DNA of 48,352 bases from Anaerolineales bacterium UBA5195 (lineage in GTDB: Bacteria > Chloroflexota > Anaerolineae > Anaerolineales > Villigracilaceae): NCBI GenBank assembly GCA_002412925.1, contig DHVZ01000089.1:1-48352 (forward strand), read 5' to 3'. The position numbers were made by a program, and so were the translations under genes. This document shows positions 36,604 to 45,369 of the stretch, one piece after another. The number at the start of each line of letters is the position of its first letter. The first letter of the stretch is position 1. The notes beneath the pieces are model-generated. The model was not told the origin of the DNA. It saw nothing but the letters and a program-made list of their open reading frames with translations, and did not search any database.

Positions 36604-38013
36604 ATGGTCAACTCCAGCACTAACCCCATCCCCGCACTGTTCCTTGAGCGGATGAAAAACTTCCTCGGCGAGGAGTTCCCTGCTTTTGCCGAGGCGCTCA
36701 ACGCCGTACCAAAATCTGGGCTGCGGGTAAACACACTCAAACTGACACCTGAACAACTCCAGGCAATTTCGCCTTTCGGATTGGGTGAGAAAGTGCCCTG
36801 GTGCCCGGCGGCATTTGCCCTGCCCCCTGCCCCCTCCCCTGTCAGCGGGAGAAGGGAACTTGGTTTTGGAAAACACCCATACCACAACGCAGGTCTTTAC
36901 TATTTACAAGACCCTTCGGCAATGTCGCCAGCCGAATTGCTCAAGCCCCTGCCAGGGGAACGAGTTCTGGACCTGGCCGCTGCTCCGGGGGGGAAAACCA
37001 CGCACCTGGCGGCGCTGATGCAAGGCGAGGGGCTGCTGGTCGCCAATGAAATCAAGGACAAGCGAGTGGGACACCTGGCCCAAAATGTCGAACGCTGGGG
37101 CGCAGGAAATATCGTTATTACCAATGAATCTCCGGAGCGGCTGGCTGATCATTTCGGCCCGTACTTCGACCGCGTGCTGGTGGATGCGCCCTGCTCGGGC
37201 GAGGGCATGTTCCGCAAGGATCTGGGCGCGCGCGCCGACTGGTCTGTCGAGATGGTGGCCGGCTGCGCTGTGCGTCAGAAAAACATCCTGCATGTGGCGG
37301 CGAAGTTGGTGCGCCTGGGCGGGTATTTGCTGTATTCGACCTGCACTTTTGCGCCGGAGGAAGACGAAGGCGTGGTTTCCCAGTTATTGACAGATTTTCC
37401 CGAGTTTGAAATCGTCAAGCTGCCGCAGTTCCCAGGCTTTTTGCCCGGAAAACCAGATTGGATTGGCGCTGCCGAGGAATTATCCGGCGCGGTGCGCCTG
37501 TTTCCTCACCGGTTGAATGGTGAGGGGCATTTTGCCTGTCTGCTACAGAAAAAAGACGGGGATGCGGAGGAACGAGTCGGGCAATCCTGGCCCCAGGGTC
37601 TTTCGAAACAACTGGCAGCGCTGTGGCGCGGATTCGCTGCGGAAGTGTTGTCGGTCGATTTGGCGGAAGACCGGCTGCGGGTGGCAGGTGAGCGGCTGTA
37701 CTATATCCCCGAACTGAATCCGGATTTTGGTCGACTTAGAATCGTCCATTCGGGTGTCTGGCTGGGTACTTTCAAAAAAGAGCGTTTTGAACCGGCGCAC
37801 CCACTGGCCCTGTTCCTGAAAGCGGGCCAGGCCAAAAGTATGTTCAATCTGCCCACGGATAGCCGCGAAATGGCGGCCTATCTGCGCGGGGAAACTCTCC
37901 CGACAACCGCAATTGGCTGGACGGTGGTGACGGTGGACGGTTTCCCAATTGGTTGGGGCAAGGGTGTGCAAGGAGTGCTGAAGAATCATTATCCAAAGGG
38001 TTGGATGGTTTAA
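36604..38013 (+). CDS. rsmF: rRNA cytosine-C5 methyltransferase, RsmF/NSUN type
   Basis: A 469-residue SAM-dependent enzyme. The methyltransferase domain (about 90-315) has GERVLDLAAAPGGKTTHLA (SAM loop), DAPCSGEGMF with C197 and YSTCTF with the catalytic C247; both cysteines of m5C methyltransferases are present. The C-terminal part (about 335-469) holds a PUA-like domain with GWGKGVQGVLKNHYPKGWM, the typical end of RsmF/YebU-like proteins. Residues about 73-86 (PAPSPVSGRRE) lie between the conserved PWCP and GKHPYHNAGLYYLQ segments and look like a translated repeat. No clear ribosome site precedes ATG 36604. The exact rRNA target is inferred. Confidence 0.88.
   Translation: MVNSSTNPIPALFLERMKNFLGEEFPAFAEALNAVPKSGLRVNTLKLTPEQLQAISPFGLGEKVPWCPAAFALPPAPSPVSGRRELGFGKHPYHNAGLYYLQDPSAMSPAELLKPLPGERVLDLAAAPGGKTTHLAALMQGEGLLVANEIKDKRVGHLAQNVERWGAGNIVITNESPERLADHFGPYFDRVLVDAPCSGEGMFRKDLGARADWSVEMVAGCAVRQKNILHVAAKLVRLGGYLLYSTCTFAPEEDEGVVSQLLTDFPEFEIVKLPQFPGFLPGKPDWIGAAEELSGAVRLFPHRLNGEGHFACLLQKKDGDAEERVGQSWPQGLSKQLAALWRGFAAEVLSVDLAEDRLRVAGERLYYIPELNPDFGRLRIVHSGVWLGTFKKERFEPAHPLALFLKAGQAKSMFNLPTDSREMAAYLRGETLPTTAIGWTVVTVDGFPIGWGKGVQGVLKNHYPKGWMV
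36820..36860 (+). repeat. Probable captured repeat inside rsmF
   Basis: A C-rich run followed by GTCAGCGGGAGAAGGGA encodes PAPSPVSGRRE. It resembles, in decayed form, the CCCTCTCCC...GGGAGAGGG-type palindromes that yield PSP-SGRGE peptides in many genomes. Less certain than the secA and acnA cases. Confidence 0.4.
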
Positions 38014-38045
38014 CAAAGCGGTGAGGCCATAAGGGAAAAGAAATC

Positions 38046-38080
38046 AGGAAGGGCGACCCTATTTCGGAGTCGCCCTTCCT
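38046..38080. terminator. Bidirectional terminator between rsmF and the kinase operon
   Basis: A perfect 12-bp stem: AGGAAGGGCGAC (38046-38057) with its complement (38069-38080), 11-base loop. It sits between two convergent genes. Confidence 0.75.
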
Positions 38081-38094
38081 CTTGTTACTTGTTA

Positions 38095-40167
38095 CTATTT
38101 TTCCCACAGGGATGGGATTTCTGCCGGGCTGTAGGGCTTCAGGCGCACATCGCGGATGCCAGAGCGCAGCAAGCGGGTCATGCGGTCTACATCGAGCGCA
38201 GCAGTGAGCACAATGGTTTTGGCAGCCAGGCCGGCTTTCCGGATGGAGGCGATCACGGCCTCGAAATCGGCAAATTCGATATTTTCATCGACAAGAATAA
38301 TGTCGGCTTTAGCGTTGGGAGCGCTGGCGCGGCTGGCGGTTTTGACAGTCTCCACAAAAAACTGCGCCCAGGCATCGTCATCGTCGACCAGGGAAACGAC
38401 AGGTGATTTGCCTGGCTTTGCGATTGCGAGGCGGCCAGCCGGGAGCGTCAGTTCGACAGTTGTGCCCTTACCCGGTTTGCTCTGGAGGTGGATCTCGCCC
38501 TGAAGCTGAGTGACCACATGCAAGGCAGCCGGAAGGCCCAGCCCGTTGTGGCCTGCTTTGGTCGAGAAGAAAGGCGTCCAGGCTTTTTCAAGCACATCGG
38601 AGGTCATACCTGCGCCATCATCTTTGATGGTAATCTCGACGAAACCTTTTTGGTCGGCAAGAGTGGCCTTGACATTGAGCTTCTTGGCGCCAGCTTCAAC
38701 GGCATTCTTGAGCAAATTTCCCAGGGCGCGGGCCAGTTGGGTGCTATCGGCCATGACATAGGCGGCCTCAGTAGCAACCTGTATTTTTGAGAGCTTCACA
38801 TCGCGTTGGTGGGCGGCAGCCTCGAGTACATCAGCCAGCAGGACGGGACGCGGTTTTTGTTCGCGTGCCTGGCCGATCAACTGCTCCTTGACCTGCACGA
38901 TCAAATCGGCAGATTCGGCGATCAGGTCAAGGTCCTCGCGCAAGGAATCCAGGTCGGGCTGATCGGTGGCGAGGTCTTCCTTCAGGCGTGAAACGGTCAG
39001 GGTGATGGGCAGGGCCTTGTTGCCAATCCAGTGAATGGCTTCGGTGGTGGCAACCGTCAGCGCTTCGTAAACCTTTGTGCGCAACAGTTCAGCATGGGCG
39101 ACCTTGAGCGCGTCGAGGGTATAGGCATTCTGAATGGCAACCGCCAGGTGGTCGGCCATGGTCTGCAGGGTGGTGATGTCATCCTGGTTGAAGGCGCCTT
39201 CCTCCACACTCTGGATGGTGACCGCGCCCAGTACCTTTTTCCCGAATGGCAGGGGCAGGGCCATCTCTGAACGGGTATTGGGCAAATGTGGGTTCTTGAA
39301 ATGGACACGCTCTTCGCCTACATCCAACGCGATGCGGGCCTCATTCAAGCGAATACAGGTTCCGATCATCGAATTTCCACCCACCTGGAGTTTGTGCTCA
39401 TCGGCCAGCATGGCTTTCCCGGCCTCGCCGTACCCGGCAGAGAGGTTTGCCCATTCTCCGCTCTCATCAACGAGGAAAATACCGGCATAGTAGAAACCGT
39501 AGGCTTCCACAATGGTATTGACCATGCGTGGCAGGAGTTCATCCAGATTGAGAACAGAAGTGACTTCCTTGCCAACGAGATTCGCAGCGCGCAGCAGGCG
39601 GGCGCGCCGTTCAGCCTGGCGCAGCAGCTCATGATTTTTACGGTTCAGTTTTGCATTCTGGATGGCAACCGCCAGTTGATCAGCCATGGTCTGCAAGGCG
39701 GCGATGTCTTCAGGCTTGAAGGCCGCTTCCACGCCGCTTTGCACCGTCAGTGCGCCGATGGCTTCATCCCCGGCAATCAGCGGCAGCGCCATCTCGGAGC
39801 GGGTCAGCGGCAGGTGCGGATTCTTGAAAAATACAGCTTCTTCGCCGACATCGAGGGCAATCCGCCCCACGCGGTTGCCAATGGCCGCGCCAATCATCGA
39901 ATTGCCGCCGATATGTAGCTTGTGGCCTTCTTCAACCATGGTGCGCCCGGCGTCACCATACCCGGCGCGCAAGACAGCCCACTCCCCCGATTCGTCCACA
40001 AGAAAAACGCCAGAGTAATAGAAGCCGAATTCATCACAGATGATTTCTACTGTCCGATTCAACAACAGCGGCAGGTCAAGGATGGTTGCAATACTGCGTG
40101 AAACCCGCGCAGATGCGTTGAGCAGGACAGCATGACGTTCAACACCAGAAATCTTGGACGCTTTCAT
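38095..40167 (-). CDS. Sensor kinase: GAF-GAF-HATPase-receiver
   Basis: A 690-residue cytosolic protein with no membrane segment. Two GAF domains (about 20-170 and 195-350) are clear duplicates: both contain a GGNSMIG motif, IALDVGEE and FKNPHLP-TRSEMALPL. Next comes a helical region with EAIHWIGNKALP (H379), the candidate phosphoacceptor box, then an HATPase domain (NLLKNAVEAG, DDGAGM, GLGLPAA). The C-terminal ~110 residues form a receiver-like domain (VDDDDAW, ILVDEN, LTAA, RLKPYS), shorter than normal but with the acidic patch, Asp, Thr and Lys retained. GAGGTGA supports the start. It is the last gene of a three-gene module; input and output are unknown. Confidence 0.87.
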   Translation of the reverse strand: MKASKISGVERHAVLLNASARVSRSIATILDLPLLLNRTVEIICDEFGFYYSGVFLVDESGEWAVLRAGYGDAGRTMVEEGHKLHIGGNSMIGAAIGNRVGRIALDVGEEAVFFKNPHLPLTRSEMALPLIAGDEAIGALTVQSGVEAAFKPEDIAALQTMADQLAVAIQNAKLNRKNHELLRQAERRARLLRAANLVGKEVTSVLNLDELLPRMVNTIVEAYGFYYAGIFLVDESGEWANLSAGYGEAGKAMLADEHKLQVGGNSMIGTCIRLNEARIALDVGEERVHFKNPHLPNTRSEMALPLPFGKKVLGAVTIQSVEEGAFNQDDITTLQTMADHLAVAIQNAYTLDALKVAHAELLRTKVYEALTVATTEAIHWIGNKALPITLTVSRLKEDLATDQPDLDSLREDLDLIAESADLIVQVKEQLIGQAREQKPRPVLLADVLEAAAHQRDVKLSKIQVATEAAYVMADSTQLARALGNLLKNAVEAGAKKLNVKATLADQKGFVEITIKDDGAGMTSDVLEKAWTPFFSTKAGHNGLGLPAALHVVTQLQGEIHLQSKPGKGTTVELTLPAGRLAIAKPGKSPVVSLVDDDDAWAQFFVETVKTASRASAPNAKADIILVDENIEFADFEAVIASIRKAGLAAKTIVLTAALDVDRMTRLLRSGIRDVRLKPYSPAEIPSLWEK

Positions 40168-40223
40168 GATTCACCTCGCTTCGAAAACTGAATAAATATC
40201 TCACTGCCTTTATGGGTGGAAAC

Positions 40224-40613
40224 TTACGCACTTTCTCCAAGGATGCCTTGGATTAATTCCACCAAACCTTGCTCGCGGCCTTTGACAAAATAAGCGCGCG
40301 CGCCAAGATTGACAGCCTCTTTGGCCTTGCCAACTTCATCATAGGCTGTCAGCACAACCACCGGAAGACCTGGCTTGAGTTCCACAACTTTTTCCAGCAA
40401 ATCCAGGCCTGCGCCTGGTTTTGGCAATCCGTCGAAACCGGGCATATTCAGGTCGAAGACAGCCAGGTCAATGGCCGACAGATTGGCCCGGAACATCTCC
40501 AGGCCGCTGGCGCAGTCGGAGGCTGTCAATACGTCAAACCCGGCTCGCAAGAGTGTTTTTTCGAGACTGCGCAAAACAAGCTTTTCATCGTCGGCCAACA
40601 AAATGGTTGTCAT
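40224..40613 (-). CDS. Stand-alone response regulator receiver
   Basis: A 129-residue CheY-like protein. The acidic pair D8/D9, phosphoacceptor D54 (AVFDLNMPG), T89 (VVLTA) and K111 (FVKGRE) are all present, so it should be phosphorylatable. There is no output domain. GGAGGT upstream supports the start. It lies between two hybrid kinases (57 and 74 bases away) and probably carries phosphate between them or to an unlinked target. Confidence 0.93.
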   Translation of the reverse strand: MTTILLADDEKLVLRSLEKTLLRAGFDVLTASDCASGLEMFRANLSAIDLAVFDLNMPGFDGLPKPGAGLDLLEKVVELKPGLPVVVLTAYDEVGKAKEAVNLGARAYFVKGREQGLVELIQGILGESA

Positions 40614-40686
40614 ACGAGTAGACCTCCTGGAATAAGATTCAAAATGGAGTCAAACGTCTCAAACGCTTGACTCCAGGAATTCCATA

Positions 40687-42576
40687 TTAATCTTTCGCTA
40701 CCGGCAACTGCACATAAAATGCCGCGCCCTTGCCGGGTTCGCTCTCGGCCCAGATTTTACCGCCATTCTGGCGCGCAATTTCGGTGCAGGCAGACAGCCC
40801 CAAACCGGTGCCGCCTTTGCCGCCTTTGGTGGTGTAAAAGGAGACCCAGATTTTCTCCAGCACTTCCTTGGGGATGCCGGGGCCGTTATCGCGCACACAG
40901 GTCAGCAAAAAAGCCTCCTCGCGCCGCAGTGTCACAGAAATGCGTGGCTCCGGCGTTCGGTCAAGCGCCTCCCAGGCATTCTTGATCAGGTTATTGAAGA
41001 TTTGGTCGATCTGGCGTGAATCGCCATAGGCCTGGGGCAGGTTTTCAGGCCACTCCAGCGTCACCACGCCATCTGGCAGGGCCATGTTGGTCACAATGCG
41101 CGTGATCTCATCTGGTAATGAAAAAGTGGCCGGGTTGCGCTGGCGTGCAGGGCCAATCAAATCTTCCTTGATATCCAGGATTGTCGTGGCGCTGTTTTCG
41201 ATGATTTGCAAATCTTCGAGGATTGACTCGAGGCTGATCAGCACGTTGCGCTGTTTCTCTGGCATTTGGACAAGTTCATCCGCCAAAGCGGGCAAATCCA
41301 CGCCTGCGGTTTCGGCCTCTTCAAAAACAGATTCTGCCACGCCCAAGAGCGGACTCCCCTCAGCCGCAGTCGCCGTAATGATCTGCCGAAACACCGCCAG
41401 CAGGTTAAGTACATCCTCGCGCACGCGGCGCACACTGCCAGCCACAGGCGCGGCCTTGTTCCCCACCCAATGGATGGCCTCACCCGTCGCCGAAGCAATC
41501 GCCTCGAAAGTTTTGCTGCGCACCAATTCATGGTTGGCCGAATCCAACTGACGGATGAGCTGCGCGTTGTGAATGGCATTCGCAATCTGGTCGGCCAGTG
41601 ATTGCAGGGCAGTAATGTCTTCTTCGTTGAAGGCATTCAACTCAGCACTCTGGACGGTGAGCGCGCCGAGCGCCACGTCTTTGAAGATGAGCGGCAGGGC
41701 CATTTCGGAACGAGTTTGGGGCAGGTAGGGATTCTTAAAACGCGAGGGTTCGCCTTCCACGTCAAGCGCCAGTTTGGCTTTTTTATCCAAAACAGCAGTA
41801 CCGATCATTGAATGCCGATCCACAGGCCGCGAAAATTTGTTTTGCAGCATGGCTTCCCCGGCCTCGCCGTGGCCGGCATGGAGAACAAGACTCTTTCCAT
41901 CTTCGGAAACCAGGAAAATACCGGAATAATACAACTCGAACTCGCTGCAAATAACGTTGACCGCTACGCGTAGCAGGCCGTCCAAATCCAAAATCGAAGT
42001 AATCCCGTGGCTGACGCGCGCACCCGCCTCCAACATCCTCTGGCGTCGAATCAGAATATTAATCATCTCCTGGTTTGACTGTTGCAGGTGATGATTTCGG
42101 TTTGTCACGAAGGCTAATTCGCGTACCTTCGCCTCATATCTTTCCGCCAGCTCGGCCTGATAGGCGCGCAAATGAGTTTCGGGAGCCTTGAGGACTTCGC
42201 GCTTGCCATGAAAAAAGGTTTCGAGCTGCGCCTCAAACACGTCCACATCAATCGGTTTGTGCAAAAAACCGGTAAAGCCAGCGGCCAGGGCGCGTTCTCG
42301 CGCACCAGCGCTGAAATCGGTGGTGACAGCCACGATTGGCGTGTTTGGAGGCAAAATACTACGCAAGCGAACAGACACGTCATATCCGCTCATGGCGGGC
42401 AGATCGATATCGAGCAAAACAAGCTCAGGGCTGGTATCTTTCGCCAAATCTATTCCACTAATCGGATCCCCAGAATCGACAACGTTATACCGCCCGGCAA
42501 GCAAACGGGCCAATAACGCGCGTGATTCAGCGTCATCTTCAATATATAGTAGCTTGGGCAACAATTTTACATCCAT
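40687..42576 (-). CDS. Hybrid sensor kinase: receiver-GAF-HATPase
   Basis: A 629-residue cytosolic protein. It starts with a receiver (about 1-125: YIEDDAESR, VLLDIDLPAMSGYD, VAVT, FLHKPID), then a coiled linker and one GAF domain (about 180-330) whose HSMIG, LALDVEGE and FKNPYLPQTRSEMALPL blocks match the GAFs of the downstream kinase. The candidate phosphoacceptor box is EAIHWVGNKAAP (H369). The HATPase domain has NNLIKNAWEAL, DNGPGIP and GTGLGLS. ATG 42576 is preferred over a TTG three codons upstream. First gene of the module; divergently oriented from the CAP lipoprotein genes, whose promoter lies about 130 bases away. Confidence 0.88.
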   Translation of the reverse strand: MDVKLLPKLLYIEDDAESRALLARLLAGRYNVVDSGDPISGIDLAKDTSPELVLLDIDLPAMSGYDVSVRLRSILPPNTPIVAVTTDFSAGARERALAAGFTGFLHKPIDVDVFEAQLETFFHGKREVLKAPETHLRAYQAELAERYEAKVRELAFVTNRNHHLQQSNQEMINILIRRQRMLEAGARVSHGITSILDLDGLLRVAVNVICSEFELYYSGIFLVSEDGKSLVLHAGHGEAGEAMLQNKFSRPVDRHSMIGTAVLDKKAKLALDVEGEPSRFKNPYLPQTRSEMALPLIFKDVALGALTVQSAELNAFNEEDITALQSLADQIANAIHNAQLIRQLDSANHELVRSKTFEAIASATGEAIHWVGNKAAPVAGSVRRVREDVLNLLAVFRQIITATAAEGSPLLGVAESVFEEAETAGVDLPALADELVQMPEKQRNVLISLESILEDLQIIENSATTILDIKEDLIGPARQRNPATFSLPDEITRIVTNMALPDGVVTLEWPENLPQAYGDSRQIDQIFNNLIKNAWEALDRTPEPRISVTLRREEAFLLTCVRDNGPGIPKEVLEKIWVSFYTTKGGKGGTGLGLSACTEIARQNGGKIWAESEPGKGAAFYVQLPVAKD

Positions 42577-42703
42577 AGGGAACAAACCCGTTACTATCTA
42601 TTTTATACGCGAACTTAGTGTTGTGCATAACAATTTCATCAGGTTGTGGGGTAATTGGGGCGGGTGAATTCAAAAAACCTGGAAAGGAAACAAAAAATCC
42701 CGG

Positions 42704-42732
42704 TTGTAAAATCGGACAAGAATTGTTATATT
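42704..42732 (+). promoter_or_regulatory. Promoter of the CAP lipoprotein pair
   Basis: TTGTAA (42704-42709), a 17-base spacer, TATATT (42727-42732); AGGAGA lies just before the ATG. Confidence 0.65.
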
Positions 42733-42769
42733 ATTATCAGATCGGAAATTATCTGGCCAGGAGATTTGT

Positions 42770-43927
42770 ATGAAGATAAATTTTTTAGGGTCGGTCGTTC
42801 TGCTGCTGACAGTTGTAATTTTAAGCGCTTGTGGCCGTTCTTTGGAGACACCGCAACCAAGCTCAACACCTGCACCTACTACCCCGGCGGCCAGTGTTAC
42901 GCTGACAGCCTCCGCCATCCCTGAACCGACGGCCACAGCTACAGAAACGGTAACCCCGCTTCCCACCCCTACAGACCAGGGGGACTGTATCAATCGAGCC
43001 GAATTTGTCAGCGATGTGACTGTTCCAGACAATACGAATTTCAACCCGGAAGATAAATTCGTAAAAACCTGGCGTATCCGCAATACCGGAAGCTGCATCT
43101 GGAACCTGCGTTATGCGCTGGTTTTCCTGAAGGGGGCTCAGATGAGCGCGCCCTATTCCTCGCCGTTCACGGAAACCCTGCCAGGCGGCACCCTGGACAT
43201 ATCCCTGGATATGGCTGCTCCGGCTCAGGATGGCATTTTCACGGGGGTATATCAGATTGAGGGCCCTTCCGGCCGCCGTTTTGGAATGCAGGATGGGAAT
43301 ATTTGGGTCAGGATTGTGGTCGGGACTGGCACATCTGCTCCAACCACGCCAACGTATACGCCACAGGCTTCCGCCACCAGCCTGCAAACGGGTACACCTG
43401 TAACAAATTCGTTGACCATGACGCCCACTGTTGGAACTCCTGCTCCTGGCGGCGCGCCAACCGATACGCCAACAACCAGCCCAACCAATACTGGGCAGAG
43501 AGGTTCTTGTACCTATCTTCTGAACTCGGATTTTGACAGCCAGGTCTTCGTTTTGATCAATCAAGCGCGGGCCGCCAACGGATTGCCAGCCTATACGCTC
43601 AATAGTCAGCTTTCTGCCGCCGCCCTCAAGCACAGTATCGATATGGCCTGCAATAGTCTTTTGCAGCACACCGGTTCGGATGGTTCCTCCCCCAGAACTC
43701 GCGTGGCTGCGGAGGGGTACAGCGCCAAATCTGTACAGGAAGCGATTTATGCCCAGCCTCCACAGTATGGCGGCAACCCCCAATCCGCCGTGGACTGGTG
43801 GCTGAACGACTCACTGCACCGGCCCATTTTGCTCAGTTCCACGCTGAAAGAAATTGGCGTTAGCTATGTGAACGTTACGACCAGCCTCCTAGGGGGGTAT
43901 TTCACGATTGACGTTGCAACGCCCTGA
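42770..43927 (+). CDS. Lipoprotein with NBR1-type Ig-like and CAP domains (4 of 5)
   Basis: A 385-residue protein with lipobox ILSAC (Cys21), then a Thr/Pro-rich linker. An NBR1-type Ig domain follows (about 75-185: DVTVPDN, VKTWRIRNTG, CIWNLRY, LPGGTLDISLDMAAP). After a second Thr/Pro linker comes a C-terminal CAP/SCP domain (about 255-385: VLINQARAANGLPAY, HSIDMACN, LQHTGSDGSS, AVDWWLNDSLHRPIL, GVSYVN). CAP domains are secreted or surface domains with roles in lipid binding, adhesion or wall growth; bacterial ones are poorly understood. The CAP-site histidines of HTGSDG and LHRP are present. The next gene follows after 11 bases and has the same layout. Confidence 0.88.
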   Translation: MKINFLGSVVLLLTVVILSACGRSLETPQPSSTPAPTTPAASVTLTASAIPEPTATATETVTPLPTPTDQGDCINRAEFVSDVTVPDNTNFNPEDKFVKTWRIRNTGSCIWNLRYALVFLKGAQMSAPYSSPFTETLPGGTLDISLDMAAPAQDGIFTGVYQIEGPSGRRFGMQDGNIWVRIVVGTGTSAPTTPTYTPQASATSLQTGTPVTNSLTMTPTVGTPAPGGAPTDTPTTSPTNTGQRGSCTYLLNSDFDSQVFVLINQARAANGLPAYTLNSQLSAAALKHSIDMACNSLLQHTGSDGSSPRTRVAAEGYSAKSVQEAIYAQPPQYGGNPQSAVDWWLNDSLHRPILLSSTLKEIGVSYVNVTTSLLGGYFTIDVATP

Positions 43928-43938
43928 CAAGATCTTCC

Positions 43939-44958
43939 ATGTTCACGAGAACCATTCGACTTTCAATCATTTTCTTATTGGTGACGCTGATAGCTGCCTG
44001 TGACCCAACAGCCACGCCGCAGCCAAGCGTGACACCCTCGCCCATGCCAGCGACCAGAGCCACCAGTGTTGAAACGACTTTTCCCGCCACCGAAATACCC
44101 ATTCTGCTCCCCACTGTCCAAACCGACTGCACCGATAGCGCCCTGTATGTCAAGGATATTACCATCCCCGATAACACGCAATTGAAGGCGGGCGAGGCTT
44201 TCACCAAAACCTGGCAGCTTCGCAATACGGGGACCTGTATCTGGAATGTCCGTTACGCGCTGGTTTTTGTTGGCGGTGAGCAGATGGGTGCAGCAGTCAC
44301 CACCCCGCTTTCAGAAACTCCACCCGGTGAAATACTGGATATTTCTGTCAACCTGGTTGCTCCTGCCAAAGATGGTGCATACACTGGGTTGTTCGAGCTA
44401 CGCAATCCCAAAGGGCGGGCGCTTGAGATTGGCTCGGTCACGAGCATCTGGGTCAAAATCACGGTGGGGAATGGAGTTTCCGCACTACCATCCGCCGCGA
44501 CGACAGTTCCATCCACGTCGGTCAGCGGCGCAACTGCCATCCCCGGCCGAGTCTGCAAGCCAGATCAAAATATTGAGACCGTTGCGCAACTTCTATCGCT
44601 GCTCAACAATGCCCGCGCGGAGGCCAAACTTGCACCGCTAAACATCAGCGGCCGATTGAGCGCCGCGGCGCAGGGCCACAGCGACGATATGGCCTGCAAT
44701 AACTTTGTCGGCCATACCGGCTCCGATGGGTCGTCCATTCAGGCGCGCGTGGGAGCCTCTGGCTACGCCGCTTCCTATTCAGAGGAAGTCATTTTCGCCA
44801 GCGGAACCCCGCAAGACGCTTTCAACTGGTGGATAAACGACAAAGCCCATCGTGATGCCATTCTCAATCCCAGGGCTATGGATGTGGGCATTGGCTATAG
44901 CTACCTGCCCGGCACGGCTTACGGCAGTTACTACACCGTCAACTTTGCCTCCCCATAG
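43939..44958 (+). CDS. Lipoprotein with NBR1-type Ig-like and CAP domains (5 of 5)
   Basis: A 339-residue tandem paralogue of the previous gene: lipobox LIAAC (Cys21), NBR1-type Ig domain (about 63-170: DITIPDN, TKTWQLRNTG, CIWNVRYALVF), a shorter linker, and a CAP domain (about 212-339: LLNNARAEAKLAPL, HSDDMACN, VGHTGSDGSSIQARV, FNWWINDKAHRDAIL, GIGYSYLPG). The linkers are shorter and the two Ig domains are closer to each other than to the three at 11-14 kb, which supports a local duplication. The ribosome site is poor (AAGATC), so translation may be coupled to the upstream gene. Confidence 0.88.
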   Translation: MFTRTIRLSIIFLLVTLIAACDPTATPQPSVTPSPMPATRATSVETTFPATEIPILLPTVQTDCTDSALYVKDITIPDNTQLKAGEAFTKTWQLRNTGTCIWNVRYALVFVGGEQMGAAVTTPLSETPPGEILDISVNLVAPAKDGAYTGLFELRNPKGRALEIGSVTSIWVKITVGNGVSALPSAATTVPSTSVSGATAIPGRVCKPDQNIETVAQLLSLLNNARAEAKLAPLNISGRLSAAAQGHSDDMACNNFVGHTGSDGSSIQARVGASGYAASYSEEVIFASGTPQDAFNWWINDKAHRDAILNPRAMDVGIGYSYLPGTAYGSYYTVNFASP

Positions 44959-45281
44959 CTGCGCTTGGGAGTCCAACTAAAGACTAGGATCACTAGGATT
45001 TTCCGTAAAGAGTGCCGCATTTTGGGTGTGAGCGCGCGTACGCGCGCTCACACCCAAAATGCGGGGTCCTACCGCGGAGATTCCCAAAGAGCCAAAACGC
45101 CAAAACTAAGATTCGAAAGATTTAGAGGGAATAAGGTAAAATATTGGTTTGCCTTCCTGCTTAAAAAGAAATTTTGCCCATATTTGTTGGTTCAGATCTA
45201 AAGACTCTTCGAAAATCTCCATGTAAAAACCCAAATGCGGTGCTTTTTCGAAAAAAATCCGGGGCCAACCTGAAACAGATG
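44959..45281. other. Intergenic region before uvrA
   Basis: About 320 bases without a credible gene. It carries the 50-bp palindrome listed separately, then AT-rich sequence with a TAAAAT near 45136 and runs of A and T. No terminator with a T-run follows the CAP lipoprotein gene unless the palindrome serves. Confidence 0.5.
45015..45064. repeat. Perfect 50-bp palindrome
   Basis: Bases 45015-45039 are the exact reverse complement of 45040-45064, with no loop bases. The arm begins CCGCATTTTGGGTGTGAG and the centre is GCGCGTACGCGC. No T-run follows on either strand. Confidence 0.9.
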
Positions 45282-45290
45282 TGCTATAAT
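45282..45290 (+). promoter_or_regulatory. uvrA promoter, extended -10
   Basis: TGCTATAAT with TATAAT at 45285-45290; the leader is about 73 bases and has no Shine-Dalgarno-like motif. No LexA-type box was recognised. Confidence 0.6.
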
Positions 45291-45369
45291 TGAATCATCG
45301 AATATATTTTCTATTTTACGCCGTGAGGGTTCTACCCCTCATTAATTCTTTCTTCCACCCATTCAAACT

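Noticed and set aside
42863..43783. Minus-strand ORF of 306 codons opposite the CAP lipoprotein
   Set aside because: Mirror of Thr/Pro/Ala-rich linkers; no domain and no promoter.
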